Shown: positions 9,164-16,778 of the stretch, one piece after another
How positions within the stretch are numbered: the stretch's first letter is position 1
Layout: each line of letters starts with the position of its first letter
Assembly: GCA_965219965.1 (NCBI GenBank)
Contig: OZ244796.1
Location: 620,001 to 684,000, forward strand
Direction of reading: 5' to 3'
DNA length: 64,000 nucleotides
Origin: G965219965 sp965219965
GTDB lineage: Bacteria > Pseudomonadota > Alphaproteobacteria > RS24
Notes under the pieces: generated by a model
Told to the model about the DNA's origin: nothing
What the model saw: only the letters and a program-made list of their open reading frames with translations
The model's database searches: none
Position numbers and translations under genes: made by a program

Positions 9164-9999
9164 TAATCAACAGTGCGGACAAGGCAATCCTGACCGCGTG
9201 ATTTCAGCGTGGTGCAAAAATCTTGCGCCGCTTTGCGCGTGGCAAAACCCGCCACACCCAATCTGAAAAAGATACCCCGTGCGCCTAAATCCGCCCGTTG
9301 CACCATAGGTTCATGGCCAGCGAATAAATCGGGGAAACGCTCAGCTAAGGCAGCATATTGGGCTTTGGCCTGCGCCGCATCACGGGTTGAAGAGACTTGC
9401 ACAATAAATTCGCCCGTTGGCACGGCAGAAGGTAAAGGCTTCACTGGCTTAGCAAGCTTAGGGACGGTGGGTTTCGGTTTCGCTTTGACGGGCTTTTCCA
9501 CGGCTTTAGGCGCGGATATGTTGGGCTTATCTACCGCTTTGTCTTTGCCTTTAGGCGGTTTCGCCCCATAAAGGCTTTCCACCTGCCCATTACCTGACTT
9601 TTCATCCACCCGTTTGGCGGGTTTGGTTTGGATTTTGTCATATATATTCAGCTCACCACGGTCAAACTTATCCGTTTTACCTGTGCTTTGCGGTGGGACT
9701 TTAACTGGTTTTTTATCGGCCAGCACAACGGGCGGGAGATTTTTCTGCCCATCTTGCACACCTCTGGCATAGGCAAGATAAATAATGCCCGCCAAAATGG
9801 CGAGAATAAGAAGCCCGCCAATAAAAATCCGCGCTATGGGCAAAGGGTCATCTTCCCCATAGCCATAATGCTCCGCATGAGGCGGGACGGTTTCAAGATC
9901 ATCATCCATAAATTTATCGTCTAGCTCGTCATCATCACCTGAGCCAGAACCTGAGCCGCCTGCGGGCGGATTTATAGGCGGTGGTGTGTTATGCGCCAT
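9163..9999 (-). CDS. SPOR-domain membrane protein
   Basis: 278 residues. An acidic cytoplasmic N-terminus, starting with a Pro/Gly/Ser-rich stretch, is followed by one membrane helix (about 53-75, FIGGLLILAILAGIIYLAYARG). A long periplasmic Lys/Pro/Ala-rich linker (about 85-190) leads to a C-terminal SPOR domain starting near GEFIVQVSSTRDAAQAKAQYAAL. SPOR domains bind denuded glycan strands at division sites. The gene lies between argS and nagZ, where alphaproteobacteria usually keep a SPOR protein. A division-site role is family-based inference. Confidence 0.88.
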   Translation of the reverse strand: MAHNTPPPINPPAGGSGSGSGDDDELDDKFMDDDLETVPPHAEHYGYGEDDPLPIARIFIGGLLILAILAGIIYLAYARGVQDGQKNLPPVVLADKKPVKVPPQSTGKTDKFDRGELNIYDKIQTKPAKRVDEKSGNGQVESLYGAKPPKGKDKAVDKPNISAPKAVEKPVKAKPKPTVPKLAKPVKPLPSAVPTGEFIVQVSSTRDAAQAKAQYAALAERFPDLFAGHEPMVQRADLGARGIFFRLGVAGFATRKAAQDFCTTLKSRGQDCLVRTVD

Positions 10000-10018
10000 T
10001 TACTTTATCCTATCCCTT

Positions 10019-11782
10019 TCACCGCATTTCCTCTTCTGGTTGCACGCCAAGAACATCCAGCCCCGACGCAATCACCAGCGCGGCGGCACGAATCATGGCT
10101 ATACGCGCTAGTGTAGCATTTTTTTGCCCCGCAAGAATAAATTTCAAATCACTGTTTTCTTTGCCTAAATTCCAAAGGCTATGAAATGTCGCCGCCACAT
10201 CGCCAAGGTAAAACGCAATCCGATGCGGCTCGTGCATTTGCGCCGCCTGCTCTATAATGCGTGGAAAAACAGCCAGCCCGCGTATTAAAGCCAGCTCAGC
10301 CGGATGGGTAATATCCTCTAGCGCAATTTTGGCCAAAGCCGTATCACTGATTTCATCTTGTGTTACCACGCCATCTTGCACCGCATTGCGTAAAACCGAG
10401 CAAATACGCGCATGGGCATATTGCACATAAAAAATTGGATTATCGCGGCTTTTTTCTTTTACCGTAACAAAATCAAAATCAAGCGGCGCATCATTTTTAC
10501 GCGTTAACATCATAAAGCGCGTTGCATTTTTGCCAACTTCATCTACCACTTCACGCAAGGTTATAAAATCGCCCGCCCGTTTGGACATTTTAACCGGTTT
10601 GCCGCCACGCATAAGTTTAACCATTTGGCAAATTTTAACATTTAGTTCCACCTTACCCTCAGTAATAGCCTTAACGGCAGATTTCATCCGCTTGATATAG
10701 CCAGCATGGTCTGCGCCCCAAACATTAATGAGTTTTGTAAAGCCGCGCTCATATTTATCAAAATGATAAGCAATATCGGCGGCAAAATATGTTGGACTAT
10801 CATCGGATTTTTTCAAAGCACGGTCACTATCATCGCCAAATTGGGTGGCCTTAAATAATGTTTGCTCTTGCGGCTCCCAATCGGGTGGTGGAGTTTTGCC
10901 TTTGGGTGGCTCTAACACGCCACGATAAATCAATCCCTTTTTTTCTAAATTTTGCAGAGCTTTGTTTACCGCGCCCGCTTCATGTAATTCATTTTCTGAA
11001 ATAAATTCATCATGTTTAATGCCTAGCACGGCTAAATCATCGCATATAGTTTGCATCATCATGGGCAAAGCCACAGCTTTGGCTTTTTCCATTTGCACAG
11101 CAGAGGATTCATCCAGCAAAGCCGCACCATATTTTTCTGCTAAAGCCTGCCCAATGGGCTGCACATAATCGCCTGGATAAAGCCCTTCGGGAATGGTGCC
11201 GATATTTTCTCCTAAAGCCTCGCGCATTCGCAATAAAGCCGACTGCGCCAAAATATCCATCTGCACGCCCGCATCATTAACATAATATTCACGCGTGACC
11301 TTATAGCCGACCCGTTCCAATAGCCGCGCCAGCGCATCACCGAACACCGCGCCACGTGCATGGCCAACATGCATCGGGCCAGTTGGATTGGCTGAAACAT
11401 ATTCTACATTCACCTTTTCATTCTGCCCCATTTTACTACTGCCATAATCCGTGCCAGCTTTAAGCACGGGCGCGATTTGGCTCTGCCAAAAACTTTGCGT
11501 AAGTGTGATATTAACAAAACCCGCCCCTGCAATTTCTGTTTGCATCACATCGGCATCGGCATCTAAAGCTGTGCTGATTTTTTCGGCCAATTCACGCGGT
11601 TTCATGTCCGCAGACTTAGCCAAAACCATAGCCGCATTGGTGGCCATATCGCCATGGCTGGCGTCACGCGGTGGTTCTATCGTCACGCGAGAAAAATCAG
11701 CATCTGACGGCAAGATTTTTTCTTTTTGTAGCGCGTACAAAATCGTTAACAGACGTGATTGAAATTCAGCAAAAATATTCAT
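10019..11782 (-). CDS. argS: Arginyl-tRNA synthetase
   Basis: 587 residues. Class I signatures are clear: ANPTGPMHVGHARGAVFGD contains the HIGH motif as HVGH (about 132-150), and KMSKRAGDF provides the KMSKS loop (about 400). The C-terminal DALR anticodon-binding domain ends with SGLDVLGVQPEEEMR. It charges tRNA-Arg. Downstream of dgt with a 24-base gap and upstream of the SPOR gene, forming a dgt-argS-SPOR-nagZ-scpAB run on the minus strand. Confidence 0.98.
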   Translation of the reverse strand: MNIFAEFQSRLLTILYALQKEKILPSDADFSRVTIEPPRDASHGDMATNAAMVLAKSADMKPRELAEKISTALDADADVMQTEIAGAGFVNITLTQSFWQSQIAPVLKAGTDYGSSKMGQNEKVNVEYVSANPTGPMHVGHARGAVFGDALARLLERVGYKVTREYYVNDAGVQMDILAQSALLRMREALGENIGTIPEGLYPGDYVQPIGQALAEKYGAALLDESSAVQMEKAKAVALPMMMQTICDDLAVLGIKHDEFISENELHEAGAVNKALQNLEKKGLIYRGVLEPPKGKTPPPDWEPQEQTLFKATQFGDDSDRALKKSDDSPTYFAADIAYHFDKYERGFTKLINVWGADHAGYIKRMKSAVKAITEGKVELNVKICQMVKLMRGGKPVKMSKRAGDFITLREVVDEVGKNATRFMMLTRKNDAPLDFDFVTVKEKSRDNPIFYVQYAHARICSVLRNAVQDGVVTQDEISDTALAKIALEDITHPAELALIRGLAVFPRIIEQAAQMHEPHRIAFYLGDVAATFHSLWNLGKENSDLKFILAGQKNATLARIAMIRAAALVIASGLDVLGVQPEEEMR

Positions 11783-11806
11783 CCCACCCTCAAAATCACA
11801 GCCATT

Positions 11807-12994
11807 TTACAACCGTGAACCAGAAATATCAAAGACACGGCCATGCTCTTCAAGCGCAAATCTGTCAGTCATGCCAGCAATATAATCACATATCACCCGC
11901 GCCGTTATATCGCTGCCCTTTTCATCGCACAAGCTTTGCCATTGGTGCGGCAAAGTATTTGGCTCATCATAAAAAGTTTCGAATAATTGCCGAACCACCC
12001 GCCGCGCTTTACGCATGGCACGGTTTACTTTGTAGTGGCGATACATGCGCGTATATAAAAACTTTTTCAATGCCTGATGATACGCTTCCATTTCTTCTGA
12101 AAAAGCAACAAGCGGCATATTAAAGCGGCGAATATCTTCAACCGTTTTCGGCTGGCACTTTTGCAAACGCCGCCCCGTTTCGGCTACCACATCGGCCACC
12201 ATGGTAGAAATCAAACGGCGAATGGTTTCATGGCGACATTGGCGCGGTGTGGCATCGGGATATGCTTGTTGAACTTTACGTAAAATATCCCCAACCATGG
12301 GCAAGGTCATTAAATCTTCCACCGTAAACAAACCCGCCCGCAAACCATCATCAATATCGTGATTATTATAAGCAATATCATCGGCCAAAGCGGCAACTTG
12401 TGCTTCAGGGCCAGCATGGGTGTCTAGCTCCAAATCCATTTTTTCGTGATATTTACGAATGGCATAGGGTAAATCGGCCAGCGTGATACCATCTTTAAGG
12501 AGCGGCCCATTATGTTTGACCAGCCCTTCCAGCGTTTCCCAAGTGAGATTCAGCCCGTCAAATTCAGCATAGCGTTGCTCCAAATGGGTAACAATCCGTA
12601 GGCTTTGGGCATTATGGTCAAAGCCACCATGCTCGCCCATACAGGCATTAAGTGCTTCCTCGCCCGCATGGCCGAACGGCGTATGACCTAAATCATGGCA
12701 AAGTGCCAATGTCTCAGCCAGCTCTTCATTCAGCCCCAATTCCAACGCAATGGAACGGGCAATTTGCGCGACTTCTAGTGAATGGGTCAAACGGGTACGG
12801 TAATAATCGCCCACATGTGCCACAAAAACTTGCGTTTTATGGATAAGGCGACGAAACGCACCTGCATGAAGCACCCTGTCGCGGTCGCGCTGAAAAACCG
12901 TGCGATTTGGGCTTTCTGGCTCTTTATGCAAACGGCCACGCGATTGGTCGGCATAAGTGGCATAGGATGCGTAAGGGACATGTGCAGTTTTCAT
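11807..12994 (-). CDS. dgt: Deoxyguanosinetriphosphate triphosphohydrolase-like protein
   Basis: About 395 residues from the ATG at 12994; the frame also opens at a TTG at 13021, but no ribosome site supports that. HD-domain residues are visible in YYRTRLTHSLEVAQIARSIA and LCHDLGHTPFGHAGEEAL, with a further Asp in LADDIAYNNHDIDDGL. This family hydrolyses dNTPs to deoxynucleosides and triphosphate. It is the short alphaproteobacterial type, so substrate preference may be wider than dGTP. It is divergent from the Fe-S carrier gene at 13088. Confidence 0.93.
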   Translation of the reverse strand: MKTAHVPYASYATYADQSRGRLHKEPESPNRTVFQRDRDRVLHAGAFRRLIHKTQVFVAHVGDYYRTRLTHSLEVAQIARSIALELGLNEELAETLALCHDLGHTPFGHAGEEALNACMGEHGGFDHNAQSLRIVTHLEQRYAEFDGLNLTWETLEGLVKHNGPLLKDGITLADLPYAIRKYHEKMDLELDTHAGPEAQVAALADDIAYNNHDIDDGLRAGLFTVEDLMTLPMVGDILRKVQQAYPDATPRQCRHETIRRLISTMVADVVAETGRRLQKCQPKTVEDIRRFNMPLVAFSEEMEAYHQALKKFLYTRMYRHYKVNRAMRKARRVVRQLFETFYDEPNTLPHQWQSLCDEKGSDITARVICDYIAGMTDRFALEEHGRVFDISGSRL

Positions 12995-13052
12995 GCCCAA
13001 TTTATAGGCGCGTTGGAGCAAATTAGCCAGAAAATTGATAATCCATATAGGC

Positions 13053-13081
13053 TTGAAACCCGCCCCAATCCCTTTTATCTA
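13053..13081 (+). promoter_or_regulatory. Candidate promoter of the Fe-S carrier gene
   Basis: TTGAAA (13053-13058), a 17-base spacer and TATCTA (13076-13081). The predicted transcription start falls at or within a few bases of the ATG at 13088, and no Shine-Dalgarno sequence precedes that ATG. The mRNA may therefore be leaderless. The -10 match is only partial. Confidence 0.3.
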
Positions 13082-13087
13082 TAAGCT

Positions 13088-13414
13088 ATGAGCGATATTC
13101 AACTCACAGATAAGGCGGTGGCGCGAATCGCCCGCATTTTAGAAAGCGAAAGCCAAGGCGCGATGTTGCGCGTTTCGGTGCAAGGTGGCGGCTGCTCGGG
13201 TTTTCAATATCATTTCAGCATTGATGATATGGTTATGGATGATGATATGAAACTATCCAAAGATGGCGTAACCGTGCTAATTGATGATATGTCGCAAAAT
13301 TTTTTGGCTGGAGCCGTGATTGATTGGGTTGATGATATTATTGGTGCGAGTTTTCAAATTAAAAACCCCAATAGTAAGGCCTCTTGCGGCTGTGGCACAT
13401 CTTTTTCGGTTTAA
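13088..13414 (+). CDS. erpA: A-type iron-sulfur cluster carrier (ErpA/IscA-like)
   Basis: 108 residues, the usual size. The three conserved cysteines of A-type carriers are present: one in GGGCSGFQY and two in SCGCGTSF near the C-terminus. These proteins accept Fe-S clusters from the assembly scaffold and hand them to apo-proteins. The gene sits alone, divergent from dgt and followed 3 bases later by the exonuclease gene. ErpA is the best fit for a lone copy between dgt and xth in alphaproteobacteria; IscA or SufA cannot be excluded. Confidence 0.9.
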   Translation: MSDIQLTDKAVARIARILESESQGAMLRVSVQGGGCSGFQYHFSIDDMVMDDDMKLSKDGVTVLIDDMSQNFLAGAVIDWVDDIIGASFQIKNPNSKASCGCGTSFSV

Positions 13415-13417
13415 TCC

Positions 13418-14218
13418 ATGAAAATTGCCAGTTGGAATGTTAATTCAGTCAAAGCACGCCTGCCTAACATTCTGCGTTGGCTGGCCGAAGCAAAGCCAGA
13501 TATTGTTTGCCTGCAAGAGCTAAAATGCATGGACGACGCTTTTCCCCGCGAGGAAATAGAGGCTTTGGGCTATAATGTAGAAACGCATGGGCAAAAAACT
13601 TATAATGGCGTTGCCCTGCTTTCGCGTTTGCCGATGGAAGATGTAACACGCGGCCTTCCTGATTTTGACGATGAACAAGCTCGTTATATTGAAGCGGTGA
13701 TTTCCCTGCCGCAAAATAAGACCTTACGGGTAGCGTCGCTTTATTTGCCCAATGGCAATCCGGTGGAAAATGGCAAGGGCGCGAAATATCGCTATAAGCT
13801 GGATTGGATGGCCGCCTTGCACGCCCATGCCAAAACGCTTTTAACTTATGAAGAAAGTTTTGTGTTGGCTGGGGACTATAATGTCATTCCCACTGAGGCT
13901 GATACTTATGACCCGCCCGCTTGGGAAGATGACGCGCTGTTTCGCCCCGAAACCCGTGCGGCCTTTTATCGGCTGATGAATTTGGGGCTGACCGAAGCAT
14001 TGGGTGCGCTTTATGAAACAGGCGATGACACCTATACTTTTTGGGATTATCAAAGCGGCGCAAGGCGGAAAAATCACGGCATCCGCATTGACCATCATTT
14101 GCTATCGCCCCGCGCTGCCGACCAACTGCAATCTGTCCATATTGATGCCCATACCCGCGATTGGGAAAAACCCTCCGACCACGTCCCTGTGGTGCTGGAA
14201 TTGGATTCTCTTGCCTAG
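13418..14218 (+). CDS. xth: Exodeoxyribonuclease III (ExoIII/AP endonuclease family)
   Basis: 266 residues of the endonuclease/exonuclease/phosphatase fold. Key motifs: SWNVNSVKARL at the start, CLQELKCMDDAFP with the metal-binding Glu, GDYNVIPTEADTYDP with catalytic Asp and Asn, and RIDHHLLSP with SDHVPVVLEL at the end. It acts in base excision repair as AP endonuclease and 3'-5' exonuclease. It starts 3 bases after the Fe-S carrier, so the two are likely co-transcribed, and ends just before the tRNA-Ser promoter. Confidence 0.95.
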   Translation: MKIASWNVNSVKARLPNILRWLAEAKPDIVCLQELKCMDDAFPREEIEALGYNVETHGQKTYNGVALLSRLPMEDVTRGLPDFDDEQARYIEAVISLPQNKTLRVASLYLPNGNPVENGKGAKYRYKLDWMAALHAHAKTLLTYEESFVLAGDYNVIPTEADTYDPPAWEDDALFRPETRAAFYRLMNLGLTEALGALYETGDDTYTFWDYQSGARRKNHGIRIDHHLLSPRAADQLQSVHIDAHTRDWEKPSDHVPVVLELDSLA

Positions 14219-14235
14219 ATAGCGGAACAAGGCTA

Positions 14236-14264
14236 TTGAATACCCCGTTTAGCGGTTCTAGAAT
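14236..14264 (+). promoter_or_regulatory. Promoter of tRNA-Ser(UGA)
   Basis: TTGAAT (14236-14241), exactly 17 bases, then TAGAAT (14259-14264); both hexamers are near consensus for the housekeeping sigma factor. The expected start near 14271 gives a leader of about 34 bases before the tRNA at 14305. It may also feed the restriction locus that follows. Confidence 0.55.
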
Positions 14265-14304
14265 GCCGCTACGGGTCGCGCCCGAAGCTGGGGCGGCGAT
14301 AAAT

Positions 14305-14394
14305 GGAGAGGTGGCTGAGTGGTTGAAAGCGGCGGTCTTGAAAACCGTTGAACGTTTGCGCGTTCCGGGGGTTCGAATCCCTCCCTCTCTGCCA
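14305..14394 (+). tRNA. tRNA-Ser(UGA)
   Basis: 90 bases including an encoded CCA. The acceptor GGAGAGG pairs with CCTCTCT (with a G-U first pair), followed by discriminator G and CCA at 14392-14394. The anticodon loop CTTGAAA gives anticodon TGA. The T arm reads GGGGTTCGAATCCCT, and a long variable arm, as required for tRNA-Ser, lies between. The restriction locus begins 17 bases after its 3' end, a common setting for inserted islands. Confidence 0.97.
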
Positions 14395-14411
14395 GTTATT
14401 TTGGGAACGCT

Positions 14412-15884
14412 ATGTTTGAACAACAATTCAAAAACATTGATGATGCGCTACGCGAGGATTCCGGCTGCAGCACGGAGCTTGATTATATTGAGCAAACATC
14501 ATGGATATTATTTCTCAAATATCTTTCTGATTATGAGACCGAGGCGGCGCAAGCGGCGATGCTAGACGGCAAAGAATACACGCCGCTTTTTAAGAAAAAA
14601 TTCACATGGGGAATTTGGGCCGCGCCGAAAAATAAGGACGGCCAAATTGATAAAGATGCGCCCACTGGCGATGATTTGCGCGATTTTGTGAATAAGGAAT
14701 TATTTCCCTATTTGAAAAATTTCCGCCAAGAGGCGCAAAGCGTCAACACATTGGAATATAAAATCGGTGAGATATTCAGCGAGGTTAATAATAAGCTGCA
14801 AAGCGGTTACACTTTGCGCGAGATTATCAATAAAATTGACGAGATGCGCTTTGGCACGGTTGAGGAGCGCCACGAAATGAGCGCCCTTTATGAGGATAAA
14901 ATTAAAAATATGGGCAATGCTGGGCGCAATGGCGGCGAATATTACACCCCGCGCCCGCTTATTCAGGCGATTATCAAAATTGTAAATCCGAAAATTGGTG
15001 AAACAATTTATGATGGCGCGTGCGGCAGTGCTGGATTTTTATGCGAAGCCTATGCTTATTTGCGCGAAGATAAAAAAGGCAAGCTCAAGGAGCTGACGAG
15101 TAGCGAGTTAAAAACATTACGCAGCAAAACATTCTACGGCAAAGAGAAAAAATCTTTGCCCTATGTGATTGGCATTATGAATATGATTTTGCACGGCATT
15201 GAAGCGCCCAATATAGAGCATACAAATACGCTGGCGGAAAGCCTTGACGATATTCAAAACAAAGACCGCGTAGATGTGATATTGGCCAACCCGCCCTTTG
15301 GCGGCAATGAACGCGGCGAAATTAAGCAGAATTTCCCCATTCAAACGGGCGAGACGGCTTATTTATTTTTGCAGCATTTTGTTAAAAAGCTCAAAAAAGG
15401 TGGCCGTGCGGGGATTGTTATTAAAAACACATTTTTAAGCAATACGGATAATGCCAGCATTGCACTGCGTAAACAGCTTTTAGAAGATTGCGAACTTTAT
15501 GCTGTGCTGGATTTTCCTAATACGCCTTTTACGGGCACGGGCGCGAAAACGGTTGTGCTGTTTTTTGAAAAGGGGCGTAAAAGCGAGAAAATTTGGTATT
15601 ACCAACTTGACCCGTCTCTTAAATTTGGCAAGACCAGCCCATTGACGCAAGGGCATTTGGACGATTTTGTGAAGCTGGAAAAAACCAAAGCCGATAGCGA
15701 AAATAGCTGGACGGTGGCGGTCGCTGATATTGACGAAAAAACTTGGGATTTATCGGTGAAAAACCCCAATCGGCCAGATGAAACCGACACCCGCACGCCG
15801 GAGGAAATTTTGGCGGAAATGGAAACGCTTGAAGACGAAATCAACACCGCCATGCAGGGGATTAAATCGTTTTTGGAGGGGTGA
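14412..15884 (+). CDS. hsdM: Type I restriction-modification DNA methylase subunit HsdM
   Basis: 490 residues. The HsdM N-terminal helical domain (FEQQFKNIDDALRED...WILFLKYLSDYE) is followed by the SAM site YDGACGSAGFLCEAY (about 199-213) and the N6-adenine methylase catalytic motif NPPFGG (about 294-299). It methylates the host target site together with HsdS and forms part of the restriction complex. It is the first gene of the locus after tRNA-Ser. The next plus-strand gene is separated from it by an opposite-strand HNH gene, so the operon is interrupted. GC in sampled lines (~47%) is close to the host. Confidence 0.96.
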   Translation: MFEQQFKNIDDALREDSGCSTELDYIEQTSWILFLKYLSDYETEAAQAAMLDGKEYTPLFKKKFTWGIWAAPKNKDGQIDKDAPTGDDLRDFVNKELFPYLKNFRQEAQSVNTLEYKIGEIFSEVNNKLQSGYTLREIINKIDEMRFGTVEERHEMSALYEDKIKNMGNAGRNGGEYYTPRPLIQAIIKIVNPKIGETIYDGACGSAGFLCEAYAYLREDKKGKLKELTSSELKTLRSKTFYGKEKKSLPYVIGIMNMILHGIEAPNIEHTNTLAESLDDIQNKDRVDVILANPPFGGNERGEIKQNFPIQTGETAYLFLQHFVKKLKKGGRAGIVIKNTFLSNTDNASIALRKQLLEDCELYAVLDFPNTPFTGTGAKTVVLFFEKGRKSEKIWYYQLDPSLKFGKTSPLTQGHLDDFVKLEKTKADSENSWTVAVADIDEKTWDLSVKNPNRPDETDTRTPEEILAEMETLEDEINTAMQGIKSFLEG

Positions 15885-15900
15885 GCGTCATATATAAACG

Positions 15901-16152
15901 CTACCACCAACCATCACCCTTTTTGGCGTTATTCTGCCACTGCAAAGGCTGTAGATTGTTGATATGGTCTGACCCACCATAGGCTACTGGCCTTATATGG
16001 TCAATATTCCACCCATATTCCGTTTGTTTCCCATAATCGCCATATCGGATGAGCGCACCATATTTGTCCGCCCTCCATTCGTTTGGGTCATAACCGTGTA
16101 CCACAAGCCCCTTCTGCCATACAGCGTTAATTATTTCTTTTGATGCCATCAT
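15901..16152 (-). CDS. Small HNH endonuclease, antisense within the restriction locus
   Basis: 83 residues. The HNH core is complete: GWNIDHIRPVAYGG (residues about 48-61, with the DH pair), then SDHINNLQPLQWQNNAKKG, with the central Asn and the final Asn/Lys. The rest matches a widespread family of tiny stand-alone HNH proteins that begin MASKEII and contain a GYDPNEWRADKYGA-like stretch. Start is Met1 or Met2 (MMASKE), preceded by an AAGGA ribosome site. It is transcribed against hsdM and divergent from the HEPN gene, with 71 bases between them. Whether it serves restriction, nicks DNA, or is a passenger cannot be told from sequence. Confidence 0.85.
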   Translation of the reverse strand: MMASKEIINAVWQKGLVVHGYDPNEWRADKYGALIRYGDYGKQTEYGWNIDHIRPVAYGGSDHINNLQPLQWQNNAKKGDGWW

Positions 16153-16171
16153 TTTTTCCTTTCCATTAGGG

Positions 16172-16200
16172 TTGATGTCGTTAAATATATGGGGTCTAAA
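16172..16200 (+). promoter_or_regulatory. Candidate promoter of the HEPN gene
   Basis: TTGATG (16172-16177), a 17-base spacer and TCTAAA (16195-16200), leaving about 17 bases of leader before the HEPN ATG at 16224, with AGAGG as ribosome site. It would let the HEPN gene and hsdS/hsdR be transcribed apart from hsdM. Confidence 0.35.
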
Positions 16201-16223
16201 AATTTTATTTCAAGAGGCGAAAA

Positions 16224-16667
16224 ATGACTGAAATACGCTGGAAACAGAGATTTGAGAATTACCTAAAGGCTCAAAGAAAATTGAAAGAAGGCATTGATAT
16301 TTACAATGAGGGCAATCCCACTGAATTTGAGAAGATGGGCATAATCCACGCTTTTGAATTCACTTACAATATGTGCATGGAGGTTTTACAGGATTATTGC
16401 AAGCACCATAAAATAGAAATTCCAAAGAGTGACGATAATAGCAAGTCAGCCAGTCCTAAAGACATTGTGAAATGTGCGCTCGAGCATGAGTTTATTGAAG
16501 ACAAAGAAGCGTGGTTTGACATCATAAAGGCGCGCAATTATGTGTCACATAATTATGGTGAGAAAGAGGCTAAAGAGATTTTAGAAAGCATCTCCGCTTC
16601 TTACAATTCTACTCTTGAAAAAATGAATGTGAATTTTCAGAAGAAATATGAAGAGGAAGAAGGATAA
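16224..16667 (+). CDS. HEPN protein, HI0074-type nucleotidyltransferase partner (putative toxin)
   Basis: 147 residues, nearly all helical. The stretch IIHAFEFTYNMCMEVLQDYCK (about 40-60) is the hallmark of the HI0074 / NTase_sub_bind family. Near the C-terminus RNYVSHNY (104-111) is an exact RX4HXY motif, the RNase active site of HEPN toxins, with Arg104, His109 and Tyr111. In studied HEPN-MNT pairs the partner nucleotidyltransferase neutralises the toxin by adding AMP to this Tyr. The next gene encodes such a nucleotidyltransferase fused to HsdS. The coding region is AT-rich (37-40% GC in sampled lines), suggesting a separate origin. RNase activity is inferred, not shown. Confidence 0.88.
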   Translation: MTEIRWKQRFENYLKAQRKLKEGIDIYNEGNPTEFEKMGIIHAFEFTYNMCMEVLQDYCKHHKIEIPKSDDNSKSASPKDIVKCALEHEFIEDKEAWFDIIKARNYVSHNYGEKEAKEILESISASYNSTLEKMNVNFQKKYEEEEG

Positions 16668-16721
16668 ATAAAAATCGGGCTATCTTTCCTACTCAGCCTG
16701 CTTAAATTACACATTTTACAA

Positions 16722-16737
16722 AGGTATGGCAGGTATG
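16722..16737 (+). repeat. AGGTATG direct repeat between HEPN and MNT-hsdS
   Basis: Two copies of AGGTATG (16722-16728 and 16731-16737) with a 9-base period, in the 111-base gap before the MNT-hsdS start. TTTACA (16715-16720) and TATGAT (16734-16739) lie nearby but are badly spaced. It could be an operator for the HEPN/MNT unit; this is weak. Confidence 0.25.
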
Positions 16738-16778
16738 ATATGCCTAGAAGCGGTAAAAACAGCTAAAGAGGCATCACA

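Noticed and set aside
13884..14426. Long open frame antisense to xth and crossing tRNA-Ser
   Set aside because: It overlaps a well-supported exonuclease gene and a tRNA, has no family motifs, and its middle simply mirrors the tRNA sequence.
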